Below, piece by piece: positions 41,091-49,774 of a DNA stretch of 64,000 nt (its first letter is position 1; each line of letters begins with the position of its first letter). The stretch spans positions 1 to 64,000 of the forward strand of contig JODU01000006.1 in the NCBI GenBank assembly GCA_000720845.1, given 5' to 3'. The notes below the pieces were generated by a model. That model saw only the letters and a program-made list of their open reading frames with translations, made no database searches and was not told where the DNA came from. Both the position numbers and the translations under genes were made by a program. Origin of the DNA: Kitasatospora aureofaciens (lineage in GTDB: Bacteria; Actinomycetota; Actinomycetes; Streptomycetales; Streptomycetaceae).

Positions 41091-42626
41091 CTATCGGTCC
41101 CCGAAGACGGTGCGGTGCCAGTCCTTGGCCGCCACCGCGGTGTTGTCGAACATGACGTGCTTGACCTGCGTGTACTCCTCGAAGGAGTAGGCGGACATGT
41201 CCTTGCCGAAGCCGGACGCCTTGTACCCGCCGTGCGGCATCTCGCTGATGATCGGGATGTGGTCGTTGATCCACACGCAGCCCGCCTTGATCTCGCGGGT
41301 GGCGCGGTTCGCGCGGTACACGTCCCGGCTCCAGGCGGAGGCGGCGAGCCCGTACGGCGTGTCGTTGGCCAGCCGGAGGCCCTCGTCGTCGGTGTCGAAG
41401 GGCAGCACGACCAGGACCGGCCCGAAGATCTCGGACTGGACGGCCTCGCTGTCCTGCGCGGCGTCCGCGATGAGGGTGGGCCGGTAGTAGGCGCCGTCCT
41501 TGAGGTCGCCCTCGGGCGCCTCGCCGCCGCACACCACGCGCGCGTAGGAGCGGGCGCGCTCGACGAACCCGGCGACGCGGTCCCGCTGGACATGGCTGAC
41601 CAGCGGGCCGAGGTCGGTGCCGGGGGCGAAGGGGTCGCCGACGCGGACGGTGTCCATGAGGGCGGCGGTCTTCTCGACGAACGCCTCGTACAGGGGTCGC
41701 TGTACGTACGCGCGCGTGGCGGCCGTGCAGTCCTGGCCGGTGTTGATGAGCGCGCCCGCGACCGCGCCGTTGACGGCGGCGTCCAGGTCGGCGTCGTCGA
41801 AGACCAGGAAGGGTGCCTTGCCGCCCAGCTCCAGGTGGAGGCGCTTGACGGTGGCGGTGGCGACCTCGGCGACGCGCTTGCCGACGGCGGTGGAGCCGGT
41901 GAAGGAGGTCATGGCGACGTCGGGGTGCGCGACGAGGTGCTCGCCCGCCTCCCGTCCGGTGCCGCTGACGATGTTGATCACACCGTCCGGGATACCGGCC
42001 TCGGTCGCCGCCTGGGCGAACATCAGGGAGGTCAGCGGGGTGATCTCGGCGGGCTTCAGCACGATGGTGTTGCCCGCGGCGATCGCCGGGAGGATCTTCC
42101 AGGCTGCCATCTGGAGCGGGTAGTTCCAGGGTGCGACGGACCCGACCACGCCGATCGGCTCGCGCCGCACGTAAGAGGTGTGGTCGCCGGAGTACTCCCC
42201 CGCCGACTGCCCCTGGAGGTGCCGGGCGGCGCCGGCGAAGAAGGCCGCGTTGTCGACGGTGCCCGGCACGTCGAACTCACGGGTCAGCTTCAGCGGCTTG
42301 CCGCACTGCAGGGACTCCGCGCGGGCGAAGTCCTCGGCGCGCTCGGCGAGGACGGCGGCGAACCGGTGCAGGGCGTCGGAGCGCTCGCCCGGGGTGGCGC
42401 CGGCCCAGCCGGGGAACGCCGCCCGCGCGGCGGCGACCGCCGCGTCGACGTCGTCCGCGCCGGCCAGCTCGTAGGTGAGGACGTCCTCGCCGGTCGCCGG
42501 GTCGACGACGGTGTGCGTCCGTCCGGAGGTGCCCTTCGTCAGACGGCCCGCGATGTACTGGGCCCCGTCCGCGAAGCGGTCCTGGGCCGGGAATCGGTCC
42601 GGGGTGGCGTTGCCCGGGTTGTGCAT
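41091..42626 (-). CDS. Gamma-aminobutyraldehyde dehydrogenase-type aldehyde dehydrogenase
   Basis: A 511-residue aldehyde dehydrogenase, the first gene of the polyamine operon. Motifs are GSVAPWNYPLQMAAWK, VLKPAEITPL, SFTGSTAVGKRV, catalytic Glu in LELGGKAPFLV, catalytic Cys in NTGQDCTAATR, and EIFGPVLVV. The family matches aminobutyraldehyde or gamma-glutamyl-aminobutyraldehyde dehydrogenases (Prr/PuuC type). It would oxidise the aldehyde from the PuuB-like oxidase, leading to GABA, which gabT (29625) then consumes. Start ATG 42626 follows GGAGAG. Confidence 0.88.
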   Translation of the reverse strand: MHNPGNATPDRFPAQDRFADGAQYIAGRLTKGTSGRTHTVVDPATGEDVLTYELAGADDVDAAVAAARAAFPGWAGATPGERSDALHRFAAVLAERAEDFARAESLQCGKPLKLTREFDVPGTVDNAAFFAGAARHLQGQSAGEYSGDHTSYVRREPIGVVGSVAPWNYPLQMAAWKILPAIAAGNTIVLKPAEITPLTSLMFAQAATEAGIPDGVINIVSGTGREAGEHLVAHPDVAMTSFTGSTAVGKRVAEVATATVKRLHLELGGKAPFLVFDDADLDAAVNGAVAGALINTGQDCTAATRAYVQRPLYEAFVEKTAALMDTVRVGDPFAPGTDLGPLVSHVQRDRVAGFVERARSYARVVCGGEAPEGDLKDGAYYRPTLIADAAQDSEAVQSEIFGPVLVVLPFDTDDEGLRLANDTPYGLAASAWSRDVYRANRATREIKAGCVWINDHIPIISEMPHGGYKASGFGKDMSAYSFEEYTQVKHVMFDNTAVAAKDWHRTVFGDR

Positions 42627-42712
42627 GTCGGCTCTCCTCGGTCTCCCCGTGGCGGGGGCCGGCGTGGCTCAGGCTCGATGTGAGTGCCGATCCTGACAGA
42701 GCACTAGGCCAC

Positions 42713-42756
42713 CAACAAGTGATTCCGTTGTTGCCATTTGGTTACGCGACGGAATC
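42713..42756. promoter_or_regulatory. Nested inverted repeats upstream of the polyamine operon
   Basis: CAACAA-N9-TTGTTG (42713-42733) is interleaved with GATTCCG-N22-CGGAATC (42721-42727 and 42750-42756). They lie 87-130 bases before the aldehyde dehydrogenase start, in the 172-base region divergent from the NADAR gene. They are operator candidates for a polyamine-responsive regulator not encoded next door. Confidence 0.45.
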
Positions 42757-42798
42757 TGTCGACCAGGTGTCGAGTCGCCACGGAAAAGGACGGACGGA

Positions 42799-43443
42799 GT
42801 GTCAGTGGCGCGTGCCACACTCGCGTGCATGGAGAAGATCACGGGGGCGGAGCGGGTTCCGGAGGCGCGGCGGAGCGGGGGTGCGATGGAGAGCATCGAC
42901 AGCCGGGAAGCGCTGGTCGCGCGGGTCCGGGCGGGCGCGCGGATCAAGTACCTGCACTTCTGGGGGCACCGGCCGCTCCCGGACGGCAGGGTCGGGCCGA
43001 GTTGTCTGAGCCAGTGGTGGCCGTCGCCGTTCACGGTGGCCGGGGTGGAGTACCGGACGGCCGAGCACTGGATGATGGCGGGCAAGGCCCGGCTCTTCCG
43101 GGACCCGGAGGCCGAGCGACGCGTGCTGGCTGCGGCTCACCCCGCGGAGGCGAAGAAGGCGGGCCGGCTCGTGCGCGGCTTCGACGACGCGGTGTGGGAG
43201 CGGGAGCGCTTCCGGATCGTGGTGGAGGGCAGCGTCCACAAGTTCGCCTCGGACCCGGCGCTGCGGGATTTCCTGCTGCACACGGGCGAGAGGGTGCTGG
43301 TGGAGGCGAGCCCCGTGGACCGGGTGTGGGGCATCGGCCTGGCCGCGGACGACGAGGCGGCGAGCGACCCGGAGCGCTGGCGGGGTCCCAATCTGCTGGG
43401 CTTCGCGCTGATGGCGGCCCGGGAGCGGCTGAGAGGGCGCTGA
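42799..43443 (+). CDS. NADAR-family protein (YbiA-like N-glycosidase)
   Basis: A 214-residue protein with a NADAR domain over about residues 50-210. The sequence LSQWWPSPFTVAGVEYRTAE and HWMMAGKARLF are typical, as is the C-terminal GPNLLGFALMAARERL. Family members hydrolyse N-glycosidic bonds of unstable riboflavin-pathway intermediates or act on ADP-ribosylated substrates. The GTG at 42799 has AAGGA nine bases upstream; the ATG at 42832 or 42886 could also serve. It stands alone between the polyamine operon and the biosynthetic cluster. Confidence 0.85.
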   Translation: MSVARATLACMEKITGAERVPEARRSGGAMESIDSREALVARVRAGARIKYLHFWGHRPLPDGRVGPSCLSQWWPSPFTVAGVEYRTAEHWMMAGKARLFRDPEAERRVLAAAHPAEAKKAGRLVRGFDDAVWERERFRIVVEGSVHKFASDPALRDFLLHTGERVLVEASPVDRVWGIGLAADDEAASDPERWRGPNLLGFALMAARERLRGR

Positions 43444-43460
43444 GCGGTACAGCGCCCTCT
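43432..43460. terminator. Terminator hairpin at the NADAR gene end
   Basis: Perfect 10-base arms AGAGGGCGCT and AGCGCCCTCT (43432-43441, 43451-43460) flank a 9-base loop that contains the end of the stop codon. A second stem, GGGCCGAC/GTCGGCCC at 43466-43488, follows. Together they separate the NADAR gene from the convergent DAHP synthase gene. Confidence 0.7.
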
Positions 43461-43518
43461 GCGGCGGGCCGACGCGGCCGGTCGGCCCGGGCGAGGGGGC
43501 GGTCCGCGGGGGCGGGGC

Positions 43519-44850
43519 TCAGCCCGCGCGGTACCACTCCGCGAGCAGGAAGGCCAGGTCCAGCGCCTGTGCGTGGTTGAGGCGTGGATCGCACGCCGTC
43601 TCGTACCGGTGCGGCAGGGTGTCCAGGCCGACGGTGCTGCTCCCGCCCAGGCACTCGGTGACGTCGTCCCCGGTGAGTTCCAGATGGACGCCTCCCGGGT
43701 GGCTGCCGAGGGCGCGGTGCACCTCCACGAAGCCCCGGACCTCGTCGGCGATCGCGTCGAAATGCCGGGTCTTGTGTCCGGTCGGTGCGACGAACGTGTT
43801 CCCGTGCATCGGGTCGCTGACCCAGCAGACGAGGGCGCCCTCCGCGGCGACCTTCTCCACCAGCGGCGCCAGCAGGTCCCGTACCCGCTCCGCGCCCATC
43901 CGGACGACGAAGGTCAGCCGGCCAGGCTCCCGGTCCGGGTCGAGCCGGTCGACGTACCGCAGGACCTCGTCCGCCGTCGCCTTCGGCCCCAGCTTGACGG
44001 CGACCGGGTTGCGGATGCCGGCCGCGTAGTCGATGTGCGCGCCGTCCGGCCGGCGCGTGCGCTCCCCCACCCACAGCAGATGGCCGCTGGTGCCGTAGCT
44101 CCTGCCGGTCTGCGGATCGGTGCGGGTCAGCGCACGCTCGTAGTCGAGCAGCAGGGCCTCGTGACTGACGTGGAACTCGGCCGTGGCCAGGGGGCGGGTG
44201 TCGCCCCCGCAGGCGCGCAGGAAGGCGAGCGCCCGCTGGATCTCGTCGGCCAGGCGTTCGTAGCGCCACCCGCTGGGCGCGGCGGCGACGAAGGCGCGGT
44301 TCCACTCGTGCACCTGCGCCAGATCGGCGAAGCCACCGGTCGTCAGCGCCCGCACCAGGTTGAGCGTGGTCGACGACGTCTCGTACATCCGCAGCATGCG
44401 GGCCGGGTCGGGGGTCCGCTCACGCGCCGAGAAGCCCGGCGCGTTGACCGCGTCCCCGCGGTACGACGGCAGTCGCACGCCGTCCCGCTCCTCGAACGTC
44501 CGGGACCGGGGCTTGGCGAACTGCCCGGCCATCCGGCCGACCTTCACCACGGGCAGCGACGCGCCGTGGGCCAGTACCACCGCCATCTGCAGCAGGGTGC
44601 GCAGCTTGCCGGCGACCGACTCCTGTGTCGCGGTGGCGAACGTCTCCGCGCAGTCACCGCCCTGGAGCAGCAGTGCCTCGCCCCGGGCGACCGCGGCGAG
44701 CCGCGTGCGCAAGGTCTCGCACTCCGCGGGGAAGACCAGCGGCGGCGCCGCGGCCAGCTTTCCGGTGACCTCACGCAGCTGCTCCGGGTCCGGCCACTCC
44801 GGCTGCTGATCGGCCGCCGGTCGCGGACCTGTTCCGTGTTCCGACGCCAT
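43519..44850 (-). CDS. Type II 3-deoxy-D-arabino-heptulosonate 7-phosphate synthase
   Basis: A 443-residue class II (plant/PhzC-like) DAHP synthase that condenses phosphoenolpyruvate with erythrose 4-phosphate at the entry of the shikimate pathway. Motifs are LLLQGGDCAETF, VKVGRMAGQFAKPRS, PSYRGDAVN, AEFHVSHEALLLDYE, WVGERTR, GIRNPVAVKLGP and VSDPMHGNT. The ATG at 44850 has GAGGGAG upstream; an upstream ATG at 44889 is less likely. It is divergent from trpE and shares a promoter region with a MocR-type box. A second shikimate-entry enzyme inside a tryptophan-supply set is a usual feature of tryptophan-derived antibiotic clusters, such as the calcium-dependent antibiotic cluster. Confidence 0.93.
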   Translation of the reverse strand: MASEHGTGPRPAADQQPEWPDPEQLREVTGKLAAAPPLVFPAECETLRTRLAAVARGEALLLQGGDCAETFATATQESVAGKLRTLLQMAVVLAHGASLPVVKVGRMAGQFAKPRSRTFEERDGVRLPSYRGDAVNAPGFSARERTPDPARMLRMYETSSTTLNLVRALTTGGFADLAQVHEWNRAFVAAAPSGWRYERLADEIQRALAFLRACGGDTRPLATAEFHVSHEALLLDYERALTRTDPQTGRSYGTSGHLLWVGERTRRPDGAHIDYAAGIRNPVAVKLGPKATADEVLRYVDRLDPDREPGRLTFVVRMGAERVRDLLAPLVEKVAAEGALVCWVSDPMHGNTFVAPTGHKTRHFDAIADEVRGFVEVHRALGSHPGGVHLELTGDDVTECLGGSSTVGLDTLPHRYETACDPRLNHAQALDLAFLLAEWYRAG

Positions 44851-44933
44851 TTCGGCTCCCTCGGTTCTCTGCGGCCACCTACCGGACATCTCACTTCAAT
44901 GGCCGGCCGCATTTCCGTCAAGCGCACGCGGAG

Positions 44934-44965
44934 TTGGACCGGCCGCGCACGACGGAATTGGTCTG
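44934..44965 (+). promoter_or_regulatory. Direct-repeat box upstream of trpE (MocR box candidate)
   Basis: TTGGACCG-N15-ATTGGTCTG, two TTGGWCY half-sites 24 bases apart in the same orientation. The identical arrangement occurs upstream of trpD at 48566. It ends 62 bases before the trpE start and lies 83 bases from the divergent DAHP synthase start. MocR regulators are known to bind direct repeats, and a MocR gene is in this cluster. Confidence 0.6.
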
Positions 44966-45027
44966 GCCGCCCGCACGGGCTTCTTGATTCGCTGTCCACC
45001 GGCACCGCGAAACGAGGGGGACGAAGA

Positions 45028-46560
45028 ATGGCGCGCAGCGCACCCGTTCAGGTACGAGTCACAAAAGCGGCCCTTCCGGCGCACGACCCGGTCGATCTCT
45101 ACGAGGAACTGCTGCGCACGCGTTCCGCGGACGACGTCTTTCTCCTGGAGAACGCCTCGGGGCCGGGGCAGGCGCCCGACCGGGCCTACCTCGGCTGTGG
45201 GCGGCTGCTGGAGGTGCGGGTCCTGGCGGACTCGGGGGCCGCGATGGTCGTGCGGGTGACCGGGGAGCCGGTACTCGTCGACGCGCTGCTGGGCCTGGCG
45301 GACGGTGGCGGGCTGACCCGTTGTGCCGGCCCCGCGGAGGCGGAGACCGGCGGCGGGGCGGTCGCGCTCCGGGCCGGGCACCCGGACCTGTTGTGGGCGT
45401 TCCTGGACGCCGTGCGCCGCGAGGTGTTCGTCGTGGACGGCGACGTGCCGGCGGACGAGTTCGCGTTCGGGTTCCTGACCTGCCTCGCGTACGAGTCGAC
45501 CTGGCACATGGACCGGCTCGGCCCCCGCACCAAGGCTCCGCGCGGCCCGGACATCACGCTCGCGCTGTTCCGGCACACGGTGTGCTACGACCGCGAGGCC
45601 GGCCGGGTCCGGGAGCTGCGGGCCGAGAGCGACGTGTTCGACGCCGGACCCGGCCCCGGGTTCGCGCGGCTCGCGGCACGCCTGACCGGGCGGCCCCCGG
45701 CCCCCGTACCGCCGGCGCCCGAGCCCCGTTCGGTGCGCGACAGCCTGGACCGCGAGACGTTCCTGGAGTGGGCGGGGCGCTGCCTGGAGCACATCCGGGT
45801 CGGCGACATCTACCAGATCCAGATCGGTCACCGCATCGACGTCCGCAGCGAGTTGACGCCCGTGGACGTCTACCGGCGGCTGCGGTCGCGCAATCCCTCG
45901 CCGTACATGTACCTGGCTCCGCGTGGCGACACGGTGCTGATCGGGGCGAGCCCCGAGCTGTTCTTCCGGATCGAGCGGGGCCGGATCACGATGCGCCCGA
46001 TCGCGGGAACCGCCCGGCGCGGCGCGGACGACGAGGACAACCGGCTGCGGATCAAGGAGATGCGGGAGAGCACGAAGGAACGGGCCGAGCACGTCATGCT
46101 GGTGGACCTGTGCCGCAACGACATCGGCCGGGTGTGCCGGCCGGGCACCCTGCCGGTCGACCAACTGATGGAGGTGGAGGCGTACTCGCACGTCTTCCAC
46201 CTGGTCTCCACTGTCTCGGGCCGCCTGGCCGACGGCGTCACCGTGTGGGACGCGGTGCGTGCCACGTTCCCCGCCGGCACGATGACCGGTGCGCCGAAGC
46301 TGCGGGCCATGCAGATCGTCGACGGGCTGGAGCGCGAGCCGCGGGGCGCCTACGCGGGAGCCCTGGGGCTGGTGGACGTGCGGGGGTGGAGCGAACTGGC
46401 GCTGTGCATTCGCACGGTCGAGTACGACGGCGAAACGTACTCCACGCAGAGTTCCGCCGGTCTGGTGGCCCAGTCAGAGCCCGAGGCGGAGTGGCAGGAG
46501 ACGCTGGCCAAGATGGGGGCGGCCCACTGGGCGCTCACCGGGGAGGAACTGCTGCCGTGA
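45028..46560 (+). CDS. trpE: Anthranilate synthase component I
   Basis: A 510-residue chorismate-binding enzyme that makes anthranilate with TrpG. The catalytic region shows SPYMYLAPRG, GASPELFFRIE, RPIAGTARRG, HVMLVDLCRNDIGRV and TMTGAPKLRAMQIV. In the N-terminal allosteric region, where TrpE proteins usually have LLES, this one has LLEN (Asn42). Changes at that Ser in enteric TrpE relieve tryptophan inhibition, so reduced feedback inhibition is likely here. The ATG at 45028 has GAGGGGG upstream. It overlaps trpG (GTGA). This copy probably serves the cluster, not primary metabolism. Confidence 0.93.
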   Translation: MARSAPVQVRVTKAALPAHDPVDLYEELLRTRSADDVFLLENASGPGQAPDRAYLGCGRLLEVRVLADSGAAMVVRVTGEPVLVDALLGLADGGGLTRCAGPAEAETGGGAVALRAGHPDLLWAFLDAVRREVFVVDGDVPADEFAFGFLTCLAYESTWHMDRLGPRTKAPRGPDITLALFRHTVCYDREAGRVRELRAESDVFDAGPGPGFARLAARLTGRPPAPVPPAPEPRSVRDSLDRETFLEWAGRCLEHIRVGDIYQIQIGHRIDVRSELTPVDVYRRLRSRNPSPYMYLAPRGDTVLIGASPELFFRIERGRITMRPIAGTARRGADDEDNRLRIKEMRESTKERAEHVMLVDLCRNDIGRVCRPGTLPVDQLMEVEAYSHVFHLVSTVSGRLADGVTVWDAVRATFPAGTMTGAPKLRAMQIVDGLEREPRGAYAGALGLVDVRGWSELALCIRTVEYDGETYSTQSSAGLVAQSEPEAEWQETLAKMGAAHWALTGEELLP

Positions 46561-47144
46561 AGGTGCTGCTCATCGACGCGTACGACAGCTTCGTGCATGT
46601 CATCGACCAATATCTGCGCACGCTGGGGGCGAACACCGAGGTGGTGCGCTCGGGCACCCGGGCTCCGGACGAACTGGCGGCCATGGAACCCGACGCTGTG
46701 GTGCTCGGCCCGGGTCCCGGCCATCCCGCCGACTCCGGTCACGTGGAGCTGGTCCACCGCTTCGCGGGGAGCGTGCCCGTGCTCGGCGTCTGTCTGGGGC
46801 ATCAGGCGATAGCCCTGGCGTACGGCGGGCGGATCGAGGTCGCCCAGCAGGTGATGCACGGCCGTACCAGCGTCGTCCGCCACGACGGGGCGGGTCTGTT
46901 CGCGGGACTCGGCAACACGCTGGAGGCCACCCGCTACCACTCCCTGGTGGCCGCGGAGCCGTTGCCGGAGCCCCTGGTGACCACCGCGGTCGCCGTCGAC
47001 CACGGATACGTCATGGGGCTGCGGCACCGGTCGCTGCCGGTGGCCGGGGTGCAGTTCCATCCGGAGAGCATCATGACCACGGGCGGGCTGCGTCTGTTCG
47101 AGAACTTCCTCACCGCTGCCCGCGAGCCGGTCCCGGTGGACTGA
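46557..47144 (+). CDS. trpG: Anthranilate synthase component II (glutamine amidotransferase)
   Basis: A 195-residue class I glutamine amidotransferase that delivers ammonia to TrpE. The catalytic Cys is in LGVCLGHQAIALAYGG and the His/Glu pair is in GVQFHPESIMT. LGPGPGHPAD forms the oxyanion region. The GTG start overlaps the trpE stop, so the two are translationally coupled. Its last 35 bases overlap the end of the convergent MocR gene. Confidence 0.94.
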   Translation: MKVLLIDAYDSFVHVIDQYLRTLGANTEVVRSGTRAPDELAAMEPDAVVLGPGPGHPADSGHVELVHRFAGSVPVLGVCLGHQAIALAYGGRIEVAQQVMHGRTSVVRHDGAGLFAGLGNTLEATRYHSLVAAEPLPEPLVTTAVAVDHGYVMGLRHRSLPVAGVQFHPESIMTTGGLRLFENFLTAAREPVPVD

Positions 47145-48525
47145 TCCCGGCGCCGATCTCGCGGATCGCCTCGTCGATCCCGGACCGGGGCAGATGGGCG
47201 TGGCCGACGACGAGCGCGGGGCTGCCCCGGCGGGGCACGGCGCCGAACGCGGCGCCCCCGCGCACCAGGACTCCGCGCCGAAGCGCGCCGGCGATCAGGG
47301 CCGCCTCGTCGGTGTGGTCCGGCAGCCGGACGGTCGCGTGCAGGCCGGCGGCCGGTCCGGGCACCGTCGCACCCGGCAGATGAGTGCGCACCGCCTGCTC
47401 CAGGGCGCGCCGGCGGCTCGCGCAGCGCTCGTTGAGCCGACGCAGGTACCGGTCGAACAGTCCGCTGCGCAGCAGTTCCGCCAGGGCGAGCTGGGTGAAC
47501 GACTCGGTGCCCAGGTCGTGGCCGGCGCGGACGTGCAGCAGGCGGTGCAGCAGGTCCTCGGGTGCCGTGAGCCAGCCCAGCCGCAGTCCGGGGTCGAGGA
47601 GCTTGCTGGCGGTACCGGCGTAGACGACCCGCTCGGGGGCCAGGCGTTGCAGTGCCAGGGGCCGCGGGACGCGGTCGTCGTACCAGAGCCCTCCGTCGTA
47701 GTCGTCCTCCACGATCCAGCCGTCGACGGCCCGTGCCCAGCGCACGAGTGCCTCGCGCCGGGCGGCCGAGAGCACGGCTCCGGTGGGGAACTGGTGCGCC
47801 GGGGTGACGAGGACGGCCCGGGCGGAGGTCGCGGCGAGGGCGTCGACGTCGATGCCCTCGTCGTCGACCGGCACCGGGACCACGCGCAGTCCGCTGTCCC
47901 GTACGAAGCGGCGCTGCCCGGGGTGGCAGGGGTCCTCCACCGCCAGTTCGGTGATGTCCATCGCCGGGAGCGCGGCGCACAGCAGGGACAGGGCCTGGGC
48001 GAATCCGCTCACCACCAGGACGCCGGTCGGGGTGGCCGCGACCCCGCGCAGCCGGCCGAGATGGCGGGCGAGTTCGCCGCGCAGTTCCGGCTCACCTGCC
48101 AGGTAGGGGTACGTCGTGCCGCGGGGGTGCGGGGCGCTCAGGGCCCGCTGGTAGGCGGTGAGCCACTCGCGGCGGGGCAGCCCGGGGGCGTTGTGGCTGC
48201 CCGGCCGCAGGTCCCAGCGCATCGGCGGGACCGGGCCCTCGTCGAGCAGGACCGGCACCACCGCCTCGCGCGACAGGTGGCCCCGCACCCGGGTGCCCGC
48301 GCCGCGGGCGGCCTCCAGATAGCCCTCCGCGGCGAGTTGTGCGTAGGCCTCCACCACCACGCTGCGGGAGACCTTGAGGTCCGCGGCGAGCCATCGGCTG
48401 GGCGGCAGCCGGGTGCCGGGGTGGAGGGTGCCCCGCTGGATCTCCTGTTTGATGAACCGCTGTATCTGCGAGGTGAGGGATTCGCCGGAATTTCGCGAAA
48501 CCGGCACCGATAAGTGCAGTGCCAT
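47110..48525 (-). CDS. MocR-family transcriptional regulator (GntR HTH plus aminotransferase-like domain)
   Basis: A 471-residue MocR/GabR-type protein. The N-terminal GntR winged helix has GTRLPPSRWLAADLKVSRSV followed by VVEAYAQLAAEGYLEA. The C-terminal fold-type I aminotransferase-like domain has VEDDYDGG and the PLP Lys in YAGTASKLLDPGLRLGW, so PLP binding is expected. Such regulators sense amino acids or PLP adducts. ATG 48525 has GGAGAGG upstream. It sits between trpG and trpD, divergent from trpD. Matching direct-repeat boxes occur upstream of both trpD and trpE, so it is the likely pathway regulator. Confidence 0.92.
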   Translation of the reverse strand: MALHLSVPVSRNSGESLTSQIQRFIKQEIQRGTLHPGTRLPPSRWLAADLKVSRSVVVEAYAQLAAEGYLEAARGAGTRVRGHLSREAVVPVLLDEGPVPPMRWDLRPGSHNAPGLPRREWLTAYQRALSAPHPRGTTYPYLAGEPELRGELARHLGRLRGVAATPTGVLVVSGFAQALSLLCAALPAMDITELAVEDPCHPGQRRFVRDSGLRVVPVPVDDEGIDVDALAATSARAVLVTPAHQFPTGAVLSAARREALVRWARAVDGWIVEDDYDGGLWYDDRVPRPLALQRLAPERVVYAGTASKLLDPGLRLGWLTAPEDLLHRLLHVRAGHDLGTESFTQLALAELLRSGLFDRYLRRLNERCASRRRALEQAVRTHLPGATVPGPAAGLHATVRLPDHTDEAALIAGALRRGVLVRGGAAFGAVPRRGSPALVVGHAHLPRSGIDEAIREIGAGISPPGPARGQR

Positions 48526-48565
48526 TCGTCTTTCCTCTCCGGTGCGCCTGATTCCGGTTCTGTGT

Positions 48566-48597
48566 TTGGACCGCATCGGTCATCCGTGATTGGTCTG
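48566..48597 (+). promoter_or_regulatory. Direct-repeat box upstream of trpD (MocR box candidate)
   Basis: TTGGACCG-N15-ATTGGTCTG, the same two half-sites and spacing as at 44934. It ends 66 bases before the trpD start, nearly the same distance as at trpE, and lies 40 bases from the MocR start. Confidence 0.6.
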
Positions 48598-48663
48598 CCC
48601 TGCGGAGCCCGGTTTCCCGACAATGGACGGCAGCATGAATTCAGCGCCGACGAGGAGAATTCC

Positions 48664-49722
48664 GTGACCGCACGGCCGAGGATTCGCGAATGGGCCGCTC
48701 TGATCGACACGCTGCTGGACGGGCACGACCTCGTCTCGGACGAGACCGACTGGGCGATGGAACGGATCATGGCGGGCGAGGTGGGCCCAGCCGCGCTGGC
48801 CGGCCTCCTGGTGGCGTTGCGCGCCAAGGGTGAGACGGCCGAGGAGATCGACGGGCTGACCCGGGCGATGCTCCGGCATGCGCTGCCCCTGCCGACGACC
48901 GGCCCGTCGCTGGACATCGTGGGCACCGGCGGTGACGGTTCCCACAGCGTGAACATCTCCACCATGTCGGCGATCGTCGCGGCCGGGGCGGGCGCCCGGG
49001 TCGTCAAGCACGGGAACCGTTCGGCCTCCTCCTCCTGCGGGTCGGCGGACGTGCTGGAGGAACTGGGTGTGGTGCTCGACCTGCCGGTGCACGAGGTGGC
49101 GGAGGTCGCCGACGAGGCGGGCATCACGTTCTGCTTCGCGCCCGTCTTCCATCCGGCACTGCGGCACGCCTCCGCGCCCCGGCGGGAGTTGGGCGTGCGC
49201 ACCGTGTTCAACCTCCTCGGGCCGCTGTGCAACCCGGCCGGGCCCACGGCGCAGGCCGTCGGGGTTGCCGCCGCCGACGCCCTCGCGCCGGTGGCCGGGG
49301 TGCTCGCCCGGCGCGGGGTGTCCGCCCTGGTCTTCCGCGGCGACGACGGCATGGACGAGTTGACCGTGACGACGACGTCCCGGGTGTGGACGGTCCATCG
49401 CGGCGAGACGCGGGAAGAGGTCTTCGACCCGCGCGGTCTGGGGTTCCGGCTCGCCCGCCCCGAGGAGCTGCGCGGTGGCGACCGGCGCCACAACGCCCGG
49501 GTGGCCCGCGAGGTACTCGACGGGGTGAGGGGGCCGGTCCGTGACGCGGTGCTGCTGTCCGCGGCGGCCGGCCTGGCCGCGCTGCGCCCCTCGTCGGCGC
49601 CGCTGACGGAACGGCTCGCGGAGGGCGTGGCACAGGCCGGCGAGGCCATCGACTCCGGGGCCGCGGCCGCGGTCCTCGAACGCTGGGCGGCCGTCACCGC
49701 CAAGCGTGCCGGGACGGGATGA
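48664..49722 (+). CDS. trpD: Anthranilate phosphoribosyltransferase
   Basis: A 352-residue enzyme that joins anthranilate to PRPP, giving phosphoribosylanthranilate. Motifs are LDIVGTGGDGSHSVNISTMS, VVKHGNRSASSSCGSADVLE, and FNLLGPLCNPAGPTAQAVGV. The GTG at 48664 has GAGGAG upstream. It follows a bidirectional MocR promoter region and ends at a terminator. No trpF gene is present nearby; actinobacteria normally use PriA for that step. Confidence 0.95.
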   Translation: MTARPRIREWAALIDTLLDGHDLVSDETDWAMERIMAGEVGPAALAGLLVALRAKGETAEEIDGLTRAMLRHALPLPTTGPSLDIVGTGGDGSHSVNISTMSAIVAAGAGARVVKHGNRSASSSCGSADVLEELGVVLDLPVHEVAEVADEAGITFCFAPVFHPALRHASAPRRELGVRTVFNLLGPLCNPAGPTAQAVGVAAADALAPVAGVLARRGVSALVFRGDDGMDELTVTTTSRVWTVHRGETREEVFDPRGLGFRLARPEELRGGDRRHNARVAREVLDGVRGPVRDAVLLSAAAGLAALRPSSAPLTERLAEGVAQAGEAIDSGAAAAVLERWAAVTAKRAGTG

Positions 49723-49740
49723 CACGCTCCGCCCCGACAC

Positions 49741-49774
49741 GCTCCTGGACGACCACCGCACGGCGTCCAGGAGC
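49741..49774 (+). terminator. Terminator after trpD
   Basis: Perfect 11-base arms GCTCCTGGACG and CGTCCAGGAGC enclose a 12-base loop, 18 bases after the trpD stop. Confidence 0.75.

Noticed and set aside
44899..45027. In-frame ATG upstream of trpE that would give a 43-codon leader with two Trp codons (attenuator or N-terminal extension)
   Set aside because: It has no ribosome-binding site, the Trp codons fall inside the MocR-type boxes, and no alternative terminator/antiterminator stems are clear. The ATG at 45028 has a strong site.
44957..48597. TTGGTCT sequences before trpE and trpD as DasR dre sites
   Set aside because: Unlike the chitinase site they are not palindromic. They occur as part of a 24-base direct repeat, which fits a MocR protein better.
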